64,000 nt of DNA from Chloroflexota bacterium (lineage in GTDB: Bacteria; Chloroflexota; Anaerolineae; Anaerolineales; Villigracilaceae). The notes under the pieces were generated by a model. That model was not told the DNA's origin, did not search any database, and saw only the letters and a list, made by a program, of their open reading frames with translations. The DNA is taken from the NCBI GenBank assembly GCA_019873655.1, contig JAIOAU010000001.1, positions 19,984-83,983 on the forward strand. The letters are read 5' to 3'. A program made the position numbers and the translations under genes. Shown here piece after piece: positions 1-8,119 of this stretch (positions are counted from its first letter, which is position 1; each line of letters starts with the position of its first letter).

Positions 1-69
1 GCGCAGGATGTCCACGATCTGGATGCGCTCGGTGGGCTGGACGGGGGTGAGAGGAACGGAAGTTGTCAT
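1..69 (-). CDS. N-terminal fragment of a probable DUF418 (YeiB-like) membrane protein
   Basis: Only the first 23 codons lie inside the window. The reading ends in a segment that reads R-I-Q-I-V-D-I-L-R, which resembles the opening of DUF418/YeiB-type membrane proteins, where an arginine-rich stretch precedes the first membrane helix (family knowledge). An AAAGGGAGA ribosome-binding site sits about eight bases before the ATG. The membrane part is outside the window, so the call rests on a short motif and is tentative. Confidence 0.45.
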   Translation of the reverse strand, partial: MTTSVPLTPVQPTERIQIVDILR

Positions 70-125
70 GGATTCGATCTCCCTTTCTTTTCGAAGAATC
101 GGATAGGATTCACGAGACGGTTCCG

Positions 126-1817
126 TCACCCGGCCCCGCTCGCGCCGCCGCCGGAAGCGCCCCCGCCGCCGCCGTCGCCGCCAAAGGAGGCCGAGGTGTC
201 TGCCGCGCTCATGACGGCCACCATTGCGCCGAAGTCATCCTCGCCCGACAGTGAGTGGAACCAGGCTGGCAGCGGCGCGCCGCTCAGTTTCTGGAAGGCG
301 CGGGCCCAGGTCTCGCCCAGGCCGAAGGCGGCCGCAAAGGCCAGGTAACGCTCGAACAGGTCCGGGCAGACGGCCGCTTCGCGTCCGCGGCCGACCCCTT
401 CGAGGTAGGCGCGGAAACTCTTCCAGCGGACTTTCTGCTCTTCGCCCGCCGGGGTGAGCGGGGAGTACAGACCGGAGTAGATGATGAGGGCGAGCGAGAG
501 CACGAACCCCGCCCCGCCGAGTCCCGTCAGAACGGCCATGAGGTTGGCAAGGGCCTGGTTGGCGGCCAGGAGCGCCCCGGTCGCCGTTGCACCGCCGATG
601 CACAATCCCGTTCCGAGGAATAGGCCCAGCAATCCGAGGAGAGTCATCATCCTTCGCCTGTATTTGCGCTCCGGGTCGAGCCAGCCGCGGTCGACCAGTT
701 CCTGTTCCAGCGGGTCATAGAAGTAATTTTTGTGGGAAGCCAGGCGGGTGAGAATCTTGTTCATGTCCACCTGCGTTTCGCCCGGCTTGAACAGCGCCTG
801 CAACATGCCCTGTTCGTGCGGAGGGAGCGAAGCGCTTGTGTTTTGCAGTTCGACCATGAATTTTTTCGACCCCAACAAGCCCCGCTCTTCGCGGATGTGT
901 ACAACGCCGCGCTGCGCCAGGTCGAACAGCGCCCCGGTCGGGCTGTAGATTTCCTGGCCGATCAACTTTCCGGCCACGGCGGGAGGGACGCGGTCGTCGG
1001 GCGGGGCAGGGAGGAGGCCCGCTTCGGGCAGGTTCAACTCGCGCCGGTCGGCGCGGGCGTAAGCGAACAGCCCCAGTCCGCCCAGCAGCAGGGCCGCCAG
1101 GCTGCTGAGCAGGCCGAGCGGGACGGCGCGCCGGGCGGCGGCCGAGGCCGCTTGTTCGCGCGCCTGCCAGGCGGGGACGGCGTCCGCCAGGCTGCCGGCC
1201 GGGAAGCGGACGGTCAGGATGACACTTTCGTCATCGGAAATGTCGGTCGTGGTGAGGACGAAGCCGCTGGTTGTGGACGCCGCCTCGAACGCCCGATCGA
1301 GCGAAGGCGGTTCGAGAGGCTGGACGCCGGCCGGAGGGTTCAGCCGAACGGTTGACTGCCCGATCCAGTAGTCATGTTCGGGCGGGATGACGTACCAGCG
1401 CAGGGTATCGGCCTCGCCCGTGCTGACCACGCCGGTCACGCGGTAACGGAGGACGAAGGTGTGGGTGGAATCGCTGACGGGGGCAAAATGCCAGGTGACT
1501 TTGAGCGGGTCGCCGGCCTGGACTTCGACCTGCCCCGGCCCCGTCCCTGGCGGCAGGGGGACGCCGTCCATGCTGGCTTCCAGGAAGGTCAGGCCGTCGG
1601 TGCGGTTCGCCGAGACGTTGCGGAAGACGTAGGTGAAGGGGCCGCCCTCGAAGCGGAAGACGACCGTCTCGGTGACGAGCATGTCGCCGCCCGGCAGCAG
1701 GTCGAGCTGGACGTCGAAGCGGTCGGCGCGGTAGGCTTTGTCGGCCAGCGCGGGGGAGACGAAAAGGGCCGCCAGCAGGAGGGCAATCAGCAAGGGGAAA
1801 ATCAGTTTTCGGGTCAT
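126..1817 (-). CDS. DUF2207 family membrane protein
   Basis: About 563 residues. It opens with a cleavable-looking signal peptide (MTRKLIF, then a leucine/alanine core ending SPALA), followed by a beta-rich extracytoplasmic DUF2207 domain of roughly 200 residues. One membrane helix comes near residue 235, two adjacent helices near residues 395-450, and the C-terminus is a glycine-rich tail (GGDGGGGGASGGG). This layout and the Gly-rich end are typical of DUF2207 proteins, whose biochemical role is unknown. The start chosen has a GAGGAG site just upstream; an in-frame ATG 18 codons earlier would place non-hydrophobic residues before the signal peptide. It is followed on the same strand by the DUF418-like fragment. 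Confidence 0.8.
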   Translation of the reverse strand: MTRKLIFPLLIALLLAALFVSPALADKAYRADRFDVQLDLLPGGDMLVTETVVFRFEGGPFTYVFRNVSANRTDGLTFLEASMDGVPLPPGTGPGQVEVQAGDPLKVTWHFAPVSDSTHTFVLRYRVTGVVSTGEADTLRWYVIPPEHDYWIGQSTVRLNPPAGVQPLEPPSLDRAFEAASTTSGFVLTTTDISDDESVILTVRFPAGSLADAVPAWQAREQAASAAARRAVPLGLLSSLAALLLGGLGLFAYARADRRELNLPEAGLLPAPPDDRVPPAVAGKLIGQEIYSPTGALFDLAQRGVVHIREERGLLGSKKFMVELQNTSASLPPHEQGMLQALFKPGETQVDMNKILTRLASHKNYFYDPLEQELVDRGWLDPERKYRRRMMTLLGLLGLFLGTGLCIGGATATGALLAANQALANLMAVLTGLGGAGFVLSLALIIYSGLYSPLTPAGEEQKVRWKSFRAYLEGVGRGREAAVCPDLFERYLAFAAAFGLGETWARAFQKLSGAPLPAWFHSLSGEDDFGAMVAVMSAADTSASFGGDGGGGGASGGGASGAG

Positions 1818-1928
1818 GGCTTCTCCTCTCATACGATATACGGCTGACGGTTCTTGATTATTCGCAGGCAAACGGAATGTTTACCAGACCTTAACATTGC
1901 AGAACAAGCGGCAGGTCGGAGACTTGCT

Positions 1929-2486
1929 CTACAACATCCATATGAGAAAAAGACAAACGGGCAGCAAAATCGCCCAGACCCAGACCAGGTCCGCCTTCAG
2001 TGGCGGGGGCGTGGGCTGGTCGGTCGGCTCGAAGGCGACGAGGGTGAAGCGCTCCTTCTCGGCGAGGAACTGTTCGGGAGTCATCTCGAACCCGGCCAGT
2101 TTCATCATCCGTTTCATGGTCGGGTTGGATTGCGCCCAATCGAAGGCGCGGCGCAATTCGTCTTCGGAGTCAATCCGCCGCGCGCGGACGGATTGCGCCC
2201 CGCGCCAGGTCTGGACGGTGGCGAACGGGTTTGCTTCCAGATTGCGGTACCAGTCGGTTTTCGTTCCCCAGCCACTCATCACGGTCGGCCTGCCCTCGAA
2301 CTCGTGGAACTCGATGGCCGTGCGGCGCGGCTGGCCGCTCTTGCGCCCGGTGGTGGTCAGCACCATGAACAGCCGCCCAACGAAAACGCCCAATCCCAGC
2401 CGGTAGAGCAGGATGGGCGTTTTGAACAGGAGTTTGAGGAGACCTTTGGGGTAGGGGATGGTCTCGACCCAGGTTTTCTTGTTCAT
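1929..2486 (-). CDS. Deazaflavin (F420)-dependent nitroreductase-family protein with C-terminal membrane anchor
   Basis: 185 residues of the DDN-like split beta-barrel family, recognisable from the central TTGRKSGQPRRTA block and the later D-W-Y-R-N-L-E-A-N-P segment, both hallmarks of this family. Members use F420H2 or bind flavins and reduce small organic substrates (family knowledge); the substrate here is unknown. Unusually, the chain ends in a single hydrophobic helix of about 20 residues, so it is probably membrane attached. The ATG overlaps the TGA of the upstream acyltransferase (ATGA), implying translational coupling and a shared role in lipids or the envelope. The window also encodes two F420-type PPOX proteins. 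Confidence 0.75.
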   Translation of the reverse strand: MNKKTWVETIPYPKGLLKLLFKTPILLYRLGLGVFVGRLFMVLTTTGRKSGQPRRTAIEFHEFEGRPTVMSGWGTKTDWYRNLEANPFATVQTWRGAQSVRARRIDSEDELRRAFDWAQSNPTMKRMMKLAGFEMTPEQFLAEKERFTLVAFEPTDQPTPPPLKADLVWVWAILLPVCLFLIWML

Positions 2487-3346
2487 GTCTCGGCCGCGCC
2501 TGACGATAGAAAATGCTCTCTGGCCGCCGCGATCAAGGCGGGCAAGACGGGCGTTTCGCGGCTGGGGGCGAACTGAAGCGGCCGGGCAAAGCAGACCGAG
2601 GGGCTGACGAGCAACCGGCCGGGAAAGAGCATTTGTTGAATGATCTGGAAGAACTCGGCCACGCGCTGCTGGTTGCGCCGTCCGCGCCGCAGACGGGTGA
2701 CCGGGCTGCGCGCCCAGGTCGGGTGCAAGACGCCGCTGACGAAGGCGATCAGGACGCGGGTCGAGGGGACGCGCCGCAGGATGACCTCCAGACTCGGCGA
2801 CCAGGTCTCCAATTCCTCCAACGCCCCGGGCATCGCCGCCGGGTCCGGGTCGAGGCCGCCGCTCGGAAAGAGCAGCACCGCCCCGCCGTCCTTCAGGTGG
2901 CGGATGGTCGAAAGGACGACTTTCATCCGCTCGTAGGTGTCCAGGCTGGAATAAATCAGGTGGTTGGCCGTGGCGCGCAGGCGGCGGATGAACGGCACGC
3001 CCGAGACGACGATTTTCAGGTCGGGGCGCGGCAGGTGGGCGGCGATCGCCAGCCCGTCCACCGTGCCGGGATGGTTGGAGACGACCAGCAGCGGCCCTTC
3101 GGCGGGAATGCGTTCGGCGCCGCGCACGGTCACCTCGCGGACGAAATGCGGCAGCAGTCGCCGCGCCGCCTCGCGGAAGCCGTGTTCGGCCACCTCCCGG
3201 TCGAAGCGGGCGGCGATTTCGGCAAAACGGCGGGAAGCCGCGGAGAAGAGCGGAGTCAGAGGGACGCGCAATGGATGACCCGGCCCCCATCCCAGGGCTT
3301 TGAACACTTCTTCGAGCAGTTTCTGGTTCAGTTCGTGCTCGTTCAC
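2483..3346 (-). CDS. PlsC-type 1-acylglycerol-3-phosphate acyltransferase family protein
   Basis: 287 residues with the catalytic H-x4-D motif in SNHPGTVDGL (about residue 90), followed by the phosphate-binding region around FPSGGLDPDP. These are the diagnostic blocks of LPLAT/PlsC acyltransferases, which transfer acyl chains to lysophosphatidate or related acceptors at the membrane. The acceptor cannot be read from sequence. I place the start at a GTG (V-N-E-H-E-L) because upstream in-frame codons look like non-coding sequence; an alternative start lies 61 codons earlier. It forms a two-gene unit with the F420-type reductase and diverges from the PHP gene. Confidence 0.75.
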   Translation of the reverse strand: MNEHELNQKLLEEVFKALGWGPGHPLRVPLTPLFSAASRRFAEIAARFDREVAEHGFREAARRLLPHFVREVTVRGAERIPAEGPLLVVSNHPGTVDGLAIAAHLPRPDLKIVVSGVPFIRRLRATANHLIYSSLDTYERMKVVLSTIRHLKDGGAVLLFPSGGLDPDPAAMPGALEELETWSPSLEVILRRVPSTRVLIAFVSGVLHPTWARSPVTRLRRGRRNQQRVAEFFQIIQQMLFPGRLLVSPSVCFARPLQFAPSRETPVLPALIAAAREHFLSSGAAET

Positions 3347-3545
3347 AGGGTTTGCCTGTCGAAAAGTCTTCCTCGTTAATTGTACTTGCTGGCGCAATGG
3401 AAACAAGCCGGGGGATGTTAATGTCTTGTAAACGCAACCTGGCAGAAAATGGGCGAAAAGACGGGGCGGAAGAACGGTTTCGCCTCCCTGACGTCGAACG
3501 CGAACATAACTTAAACCTGCGCTTAACATGCCCTTAAAAGCCGCC

Positions 3546-3554
3546 TGATATAGT
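3546..3554 (+). promoter_or_regulatory. Extended -10 promoter element for the PHP gene
   Basis: TGATATAGT matches the extended -10 pattern TGnTATAAT with one mismatch. TTAACA lies about 20 bases upstream, too far for an ideal -35 box. Transcription would begin near 3561, which supports the downstream ATG at 3581 whose AAGGAG site would then be within the leader. Confidence 0.45.
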
Positions 3555-3580
3555 AGGCCATGAAGGAGTTTTGGTCCACT

Positions 3581-4327
3581 ATGGGTTTTGCTGATTTACA
3601 CGTTCATTCGGTTTACAGTTGGGATGGGACGGCCACGATTTCCGCCATCCTGAATTACGCCGTTACCAAGACGCGGTTGAATGTGATCGCCATCACCGAT
3701 CACGATGAGATTACCGGCGCGTTGCACGCCGAGAAAATCGCCCCCCGCTATGGAATCGAGGTCATTCCCGGCAGCGAGGTCTCGACCGCCGAGGGGCATC
3801 TTCTGGCGCTTTTCATTCGAGAGAAAGTCCCGGCCGGTCTGTCGCTGATCGAGACTGTGCGCTATGTCGAACAACTCGGCGGTCTGTGCATCGCCGCGCA
3901 CCCGATGGCGAACGGTTCCTCCAGCCTTTCGGGCGAAGCCATCCGCCAGGCCTTGAAATACCCTGACGTGGCCAGGACGCTGGTGGGAATCGAGGCCATC
4001 AACGCCGGCCTGTTCCATCAGGACAGCAATTTCCTGGCCACGGCGCTGGCTCGCTCCCTGCCGGTGGCCCAGGTCGCCAACAGCGACTCCCACATCCTGG
4101 AGACCATCGGTTTCGGCATGACCGAGTTCGAGGGGACGACCGCCGCCGACTTGCGCCGGGCGCTGGAATCCCGCCAGACGAGAACCGTCGTCCATCACCG
4201 CGCCACGCCGTCCCTGGTCGTGCCGGCCTGGCTGCGCTCTTTCCTGCTGAAGAAGGCCGGCTGGGTGCAGTGGACTCCGCACCCCCGGCAGCCGATGCGC
4301 CTGGGGCGCGCCGGCCTCGTCATTTAG
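3581..4327 (+). CDS. PHP domain metal-dependent phosphoesterase
   Basis: 248 residues. The N-terminus has the PHP metal motif D-L-H-V-H-S, then A-I-T-D-H-D-E, and later C-I-A-A-H-P and A-N-S-D-S-H. These are the histidine/aspartate clusters that bind the trinuclear metal site of PHP phosphoesterases such as YciV/TrpH (nucleoside 3',5'-bisphosphate or oligonucleotide hydrolysis in characterised members). Substrate here is not known. An ATG seven codons upstream is possible, but AAGGAG lies between the two ATGs and the extended -10 lies just before, favouring the second. A glycosyltransferase-like gene follows 21 bases downstream. Confidence 0.8.
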   Translation: MGFADLHVHSVYSWDGTATISAILNYAVTKTRLNVIAITDHDEITGALHAEKIAPRYGIEVIPGSEVSTAEGHLLALFIREKVPAGLSLIETVRYVEQLGGLCIAAHPMANGSSSLSGEAIRQALKYPDVARTLVGIEAINAGLFHQDSNFLATALARSLPVAQVANSDSHILETIGFGMTEFEGTTAADLRRALESRQTRTVVHHRATPSLVVPAWLRSFLLKKAGWVQWTPHPRQPMRLGRAGLVI

Positions 4328-4348
4328 ACCTGGAGAGAGGAAGGCATC

Positions 4349-5383
4349 ATGAGTCGCAACGTTCTCTTCATCGGCGGTTCGCTCAATCAAACGACCATGA
4401 TGCACCAGATTGCCCAACGGCTGGAGGGGTGCAACGCCTATTTCACGCCCTTCTTCGCCGACGGCTTTCTCGGCCTTCTTGCCAGAGCCGGCCTGCTCGA
4501 CTTTACCATTTTGGGCGGCCGCCATCGCCGCCAGACCCTGCGCTACCTGCGCGAACACAACTTGCCGATCGATGAAGGGGGCAAGAGCCGGCGCTACGAT
4601 CTCATCGTCACCTGCACCGACCTGATTACTCAAAAGGTTCTGCGCGATACGCCGGTCGTCCTGGTCCAGGAAGGTATCATGGAACCCGAGGACTGGACCT
4701 TCGCGCTGGTGAAATACTTCAAGTTCCCGCGTTACCTGGCCAACACGGCCGCGACCGGCCTCTCGGACCAGTATGAGATCTTTTGCGTCGCTTCGGAAGG
4801 GTATCGAGACCTGTTCATCCGCAAGGGGGTCAAGCCGCACAAGATCGCGGTCACGGGCGTGCCGAACCTCGACAACCTCGAGGCATTCCGTCAGAACGAT
4901 TTTCCGCTCAGGGGGTATGTACTGGTTGCCACCTCCAACGCCCGCGAAACGTTCAAGCGCGATGCCCGCCTCGTTTTTCTCCAACAGGTGAAGCGGATCG
5001 CCGCCGGGCGGCCCATCCTGGTCAAACTGCATCCCAACGAGAACCGGCGGCGGGCCATCCGCGAGATCGAGCGTTTCCTCCCCGAAGCGCAGATTTTCAC
5101 CGACGGCGACATCTACCCGATGATCGCCAACTGCGACGTGTTGATCACCCAATACTCGACTGTGACCTTCGCCGGTCTCCTGCTCGGCAAAGAGACCTAT
5201 TCTTATTTGAATCTTGATGAATTGAAGAAACTGCTTCCGCTCCAGAACGGCGGCAAGTCGGCGCAGCGCATCGCGGCGATTTGTCAGGATTTGCTGAACC
5301 GGCCGCGCCTGGAGAGGAAGAAATCCCCCTTTATTTTGCAGCCCAAGCCGCAATTTCTCTTTTCGCGCGATCTGGGAAAATGA
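4349..5383 (+). CDS. GT-B-fold transferase resembling CDP-glycerol glycerophosphotransferase / UDP-GlcNAc 2-epimerase
   Basis: 344 residues. There is a Rossmann-like N-terminal half (V-L-F-I-G-G-S). The C-terminal half carries L-V-K-L-H-P-N-E near residue 230 and D-V-L-I-T-Q-Y-S-T-V near residue 268. That pairing of a K-L-H-P block with a D-x-x-x-x-x-x-S-T block is shared by glycerophosphotransferases of teichoic-acid type and by sugar-nucleotide 2-epimerases. A cell-surface polymer role is plausible, but donor and acceptor are unknown. It has a good GAGAGAGGAAGG ribosome-binding site, follows the PHP gene closely, and ends convergent with the CarH-type regulator. Confidence 0.6.
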   Translation: MSRNVLFIGGSLNQTTMMHQIAQRLEGCNAYFTPFFADGFLGLLARAGLLDFTILGGRHRRQTLRYLREHNLPIDEGGKSRRYDLIVTCTDLITQKVLRDTPVVLVQEGIMEPEDWTFALVKYFKFPRYLANTAATGLSDQYEIFCVASEGYRDLFIRKGVKPHKIAVTGVPNLDNLEAFRQNDFPLRGYVLVATSNARETFKRDARLVFLQQVKRIAAGRPILVKLHPNENRRRAIREIERFLPEAQIFTDGDIYPMIANCDVLITQYSTVTFAGLLLGKETYSYLNLDELKKLLPLQNGGKSAQRIAAICQDLLNRPRLERKKSPFILQPKPQFLFSRDLGK

Positions 5384-5408
5384 CGGCCGGCATGGGTTGA
5401 CGCGTCTT

Positions 5409-6344
5409 TCAACCCTCTTCGCGCAGGAAAATCTCCAGGCGCGACATGCCTTCCTGGATGCTATCTCCCAGATAAAGGCCCGGGACCGACTGCGTCAACT
5501 CCGGCTGGAGGACGAACGCCCGTCCGCCAAACGTGACCAGCGGCTTGCCGTTGACCGTCCGAATCCAGCGCGGCCACTCGGCCAGCGCCTGGGCGGTCTC
5601 CTCGCGCATGGCGATCAACACCACCAACGGCGGCTGGATTTGCTCCACAAATTCGGCCAAATCAGGGAAGGGGACATTCTGGCCGAGATAGGCCACCGGC
5701 CAGCCCTTGCGCCGTAACAGGACGCCCAACATCAACAGACTGCCCTCATGCCACTCGCCCGGCGCGCAGGCCAGCACAATCGGATTGACCGGCCTGGGCG
5801 GCGGCCCGCTGACCATCCACATCAGCAGGCGGTGGCGCAGATAGTTCGAGGCCAGATGTTCGGTGGCGATGGTGATGCGCCCCTCTTCCCACAGGCGGCC
5901 AATCTCGCTCAGCGCCGGCCCGATGACCTCGGTGGTCAGCGCTTCGGGGGAGTGAAAGGCCAGCATGTCGCCCATCAACCGGTCGGCGCGGAGCAAATCG
6001 TGACTGATCAAGGCGTCCACCAGCGTATTGCGCAGGGAGACGGGGGCGGCGGAATCCGGCGCGGGACGCGGCCCGCCCTCCGGCGCGGCGGGCAGGAACA
6101 GGCGTCCCTCCGATTCGAGGACGCGCGCCGCGGCAATCGCCCGGCTGACGGTCATCCCCGCGTCCACTTGGGCCTTCACCCAGCGCAGACGGGCGATGTC
6201 CTTCTCCGAGTAGAGCCGATGCCCGCCGGCCGTGCGCGCCGCGGACGGGAATCCGTAGCGCCGCTCCCAGGCGTGCAGGGTGGCGGCCGGCACGCCGGTC
6301 AGGCGGGTCACGACGCCGATGTTGTAGAGGGGTTCTTCGGTCAT
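5409..6344 (-). CDS. carH: CarH/LitR-type B12-dependent MerR photoreceptor-repressor
   Basis: 311 residues. An N-terminal MerR winged helix (N-I-G-V-V-T-R-L-T-G-V, then the W-E-R-R-Y-G-F-P block) is followed by a helical bundle and a cobalamin-binding Rossmann domain. The light-sensing signature W-x9-E-H is intact (W152, E162, H163). The cobalamin lower-ligand region reads G-E-W-H-E-G (H199), close to the ExHxxG pattern. In characterised CarH proteins, adenosylcobalamin-bound tetramers repress carotenoid genes in the dark and light breaks the tetramer (family knowledge). The gene diverges from crtI across a shared inverted repeat, as expected of an autoregulated repressor. The ATG was chosen over a TTG three codons upstream. 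Confidence 0.88.
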   Translation of the reverse strand: MTEEPLYNIGVVTRLTGVPAATLHAWERRYGFPSAARTAGGHRLYSEKDIARLRWVKAQVDAGMTVSRAIAAARVLESEGRLFLPAAPEGGPRPAPDSAAPVSLRNTLVDALISHDLLRADRLMGDMLAFHSPEALTTEVIGPALSEIGRLWEEGRITIATEHLASNYLRHRLLMWMVSGPPPRPVNPIVLACAPGEWHEGSLLMLGVLLRRKGWPVAYLGQNVPFPDLAEFVEQIQPPLVVLIAMREETAQALAEWPRWIRTVNGKPLVTFGGRAFVLQPELTQSVPGLYLGDSIQEGMSRLEIFLREEG

Positions 6345-6388
6345 GGTCACCAAGTCATCAGGCCTTATTGCCCGTGGATAAGGCCTAT

Positions 6389-6417
6389 AGTGTACACGGC
6401 TGTTAATATTTTGTCAA
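6389..6417 (-). promoter_or_regulatory. Promoter of the CarH-type regulator gene
   Basis: Read on the minus strand this is TTGACA, 17 bases, then TACACT. The -35 box lies inside the left arm of the 17-bp inverted repeat. The -10 region overlaps an 8-bp palindrome GTGTACAC, so a repressor bound here would also shut off its own gene. Confidence 0.65.
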
Positions 6418-6456
6418 GGTTTTGAAGTATAAATCAATACAAAACCTTGACAAAAT
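6408..6456. promoter_or_regulatory. Perfect 17-bp inverted repeat between carH and crtI (probable operator)
   Basis: The left arm ATTTTGTCAAGGTTTTG and its exact reverse complement are separated by 15 AT-rich bases. Each arm contains the -35 hexamer of one of the two divergent promoters. Binding by the adjacent MerR-type regulator is inferred from position and symmetry, not shown. Confidence 0.7.
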
Positions 6457-6475
6457 CACTACACAAACCTATAAT
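6447..6475 (+). promoter_or_regulatory. Consensus sigma-70-type promoter for crtI-crtB
   Basis: TTGACA, exactly 17 bases, then TATAAT: a perfect match to both hexamers and the optimal spacer, which would be constitutively strong without repression. The -35 box is inside the right arm of the inverted repeat. The leader to the crtI ATG is about 40 bases. Confidence 0.8.
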
Positions 6476-6523
6476 GCGCTCATACCATCCAATCATCGAA
6501 CGACCAATCTGGAGAATAAGACT

Positions 6524-7999
6524 ATGAACATTGCAATTATCGGCGCCGGAATCGGCGGCATCGCAACGGCGGGACGGCTGGCCAGGGCCGGCCACCGCGT
6601 GACCGTTTTCGAGAAGAGCGGCAAACCGGGCGGGCGCGCCGCCGTCATCGAGCGCGACGGCTTCCGCTTCGACACCGGCCCCACCCTCTTCCTCATGCCG
6701 GAGGTCTTTGCCGAGACCTACGCCGCCCTCGGCGAGCGCATGGAAGACCACCTCGAACTGGTCCACCTCGACCCGACCTACCGCGTCCACTTCCACGATG
6801 GGACGCGCCTCGACCTGAGTTACCGCCTGCCCTTCATGCGCGAGCAGCTCGACGCCATCGAACCCGGCTCCTTCGAGCGCTTCCTGAACTTCATGGCCGA
6901 GGGCTACAAGCACTACCAACTCTCGCTCGAAAAATTCGTCGGGCGCAACTTCTACTCTCTGCTCGATTACTTCGCCCTGCAAAACCTGCCGCTCCTCTTC
7001 CAACTCAAGGCGCTGACCAAACACGCCGCCAACACCCGCCGCTACTTCCGCGACCCGCGTCTCTTGGCGGCCTTTTCGTTCCAGAACATGTACCTCGGCC
7101 TCAGCCCCTACGACGCCCCGGCCACCTTCTCCCTGCTCCAGTACACCGAACTCGGCGACGGCGTCTGGTTCCCGAAGGGCGGCCTCTACCGTCCCATCGA
7201 GACTCTGGCGGCGATTGCCGAGGGGCTGGGCGTGCGCTTCGAGTACGGGACGCCGGTGCGCAGCATCCAGGTGAATGGCCGCCGCGCCGAAGGCGTCGTC
7301 CTCGAGGACGGGACCTTCGTCCCCGCCGACGTGGTCGTCGCCAACGCCGACCTGCCCTACGTTTACGCCAATCTCCTGCCCGACGACGGCAGCGCCGCCA
7401 GACTGGCGCGCAAGAAATACACCTCCTCGGCGCTGATGTTCTACTGGGGCGTGAAGGGCGAAAAGTCGCCCGAAATTCTCCACCACAACGTCTTCCTCGC
7501 CGACGACCAGTACAAGCCCTCCTTCGACAAGATTTTCGAGGAACTGACCCTGCCGGAGACGCCCTCGTTCTACGTCAACGCTCCCTCGCGCACCGACCCG
7601 TCCTTTGCCCCCGCCGACGGCGACGGGCTGATGATTCTCGTGCCGGTCGGCCATCTGGACGAACGCAAGCCCCAGGACTGGGCCGCCCTGCGCGAGCGCG
7701 CCCGCGGCTTTGTCATCGAGCGGCTGGAAAGCATCGGCGTCAAAGACCTCGGCCGCCGCATCCTCTTCGAGGAGACCATCGGGCCGCCCGAATATCTCAA
7801 GGCCCTCAACCTGGCGAAAGGTTCGGCCTTCGGCCTCAGCCACAACTTCCTGCAGGTCGGCTATCTGCGCCCGCACAACCGTCACGCCCGCTACGGCAAC
7901 CTGTACTTTGCCGGGGCCAGCACCCATCCCGGCACCGGCCTGCCGATTGTCCTCCTCTCGGCCAAACTGACCACCGAGCGAATCTTAAAGGAACAGTAA
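6524..7999 (+). CDS. crtI: Phytoene desaturase (CrtI type)
   Basis: 491 residues. It opens with the FAD dinucleotide-binding motif G-A-G-I-G-G (residues 7-12) followed by V-F-E-K at the end of the second strand, and finishes with the C-terminal CrtI block containing G-A-S-T-H-P-G-T-G-L-P. CrtI enzymes desaturate phytoene in several steps toward lycopene at the membrane. Length fits the family. The start has a GGAG site ten bases upstream; a longer reading frame begins before the promoter and cannot be transcribed from it. crtB follows 120 bases downstream, giving the first two committed carotenoid steps in one unit under CarH control. Confidence 0.9.
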   Translation: MNIAIIGAGIGGIATAGRLARAGHRVTVFEKSGKPGGRAAVIERDGFRFDTGPTLFLMPEVFAETYAALGERMEDHLELVHLDPTYRVHFHDGTRLDLSYRLPFMREQLDAIEPGSFERFLNFMAEGYKHYQLSLEKFVGRNFYSLLDYFALQNLPLLFQLKALTKHAANTRRYFRDPRLLAAFSFQNMYLGLSPYDAPATFSLLQYTELGDGVWFPKGGLYRPIETLAAIAEGLGVRFEYGTPVRSIQVNGRRAEGVVLEDGTFVPADVVVANADLPYVYANLLPDDGSAARLARKKYTSSALMFYWGVKGEKSPEILHHNVFLADDQYKPSFDKIFEELTLPETPSFYVNAPSRTDPSFAPADGDGLMILVPVGHLDERKPQDWAALRERARGFVIERLESIGVKDLGRRILFEETIGPPEYLKALNLAKGSAFGLSHNFLQVGYLRPHNRHARYGNLYFAGASTHPGTGLPIVLLSAKLTTERILKEQ

Positions 8000-8119
8000 G
8001 ACAACCGCTGGCAGTTCTACAAACCTGGAAGCATGAAGCCGCGCCGCGTTTTCCGCCGTCTGCTCATCACCTCTCTCGCAGCCTTTCTCTTACCGTTAGA
8101 CCGTTTCTGGAGGTATCCG

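Noticed and set aside
3596..5353. 585-codon open frame on the minus strand opposite the PHP and GT-B genes
   Set aside because: Composition-driven antisense frame in GC-rich DNA; no ribosome-binding site or motif, while the plus-strand frames have clear domains.
5394..5415. Terminator between the GT-B gene and carH (GGGTTGA/TCAACCC)
   Set aside because: Only a 7-bp stem with no T-run on the plus strand; it overlaps the carH stop codon.
8033..8119. 29-codon upstream extension of crtB
   Set aside because: Arg-rich and hydrophobic but preceded by no ribosome-binding site; TGGAGG marks the later ATG. It could be a leader peptide but there is no support.
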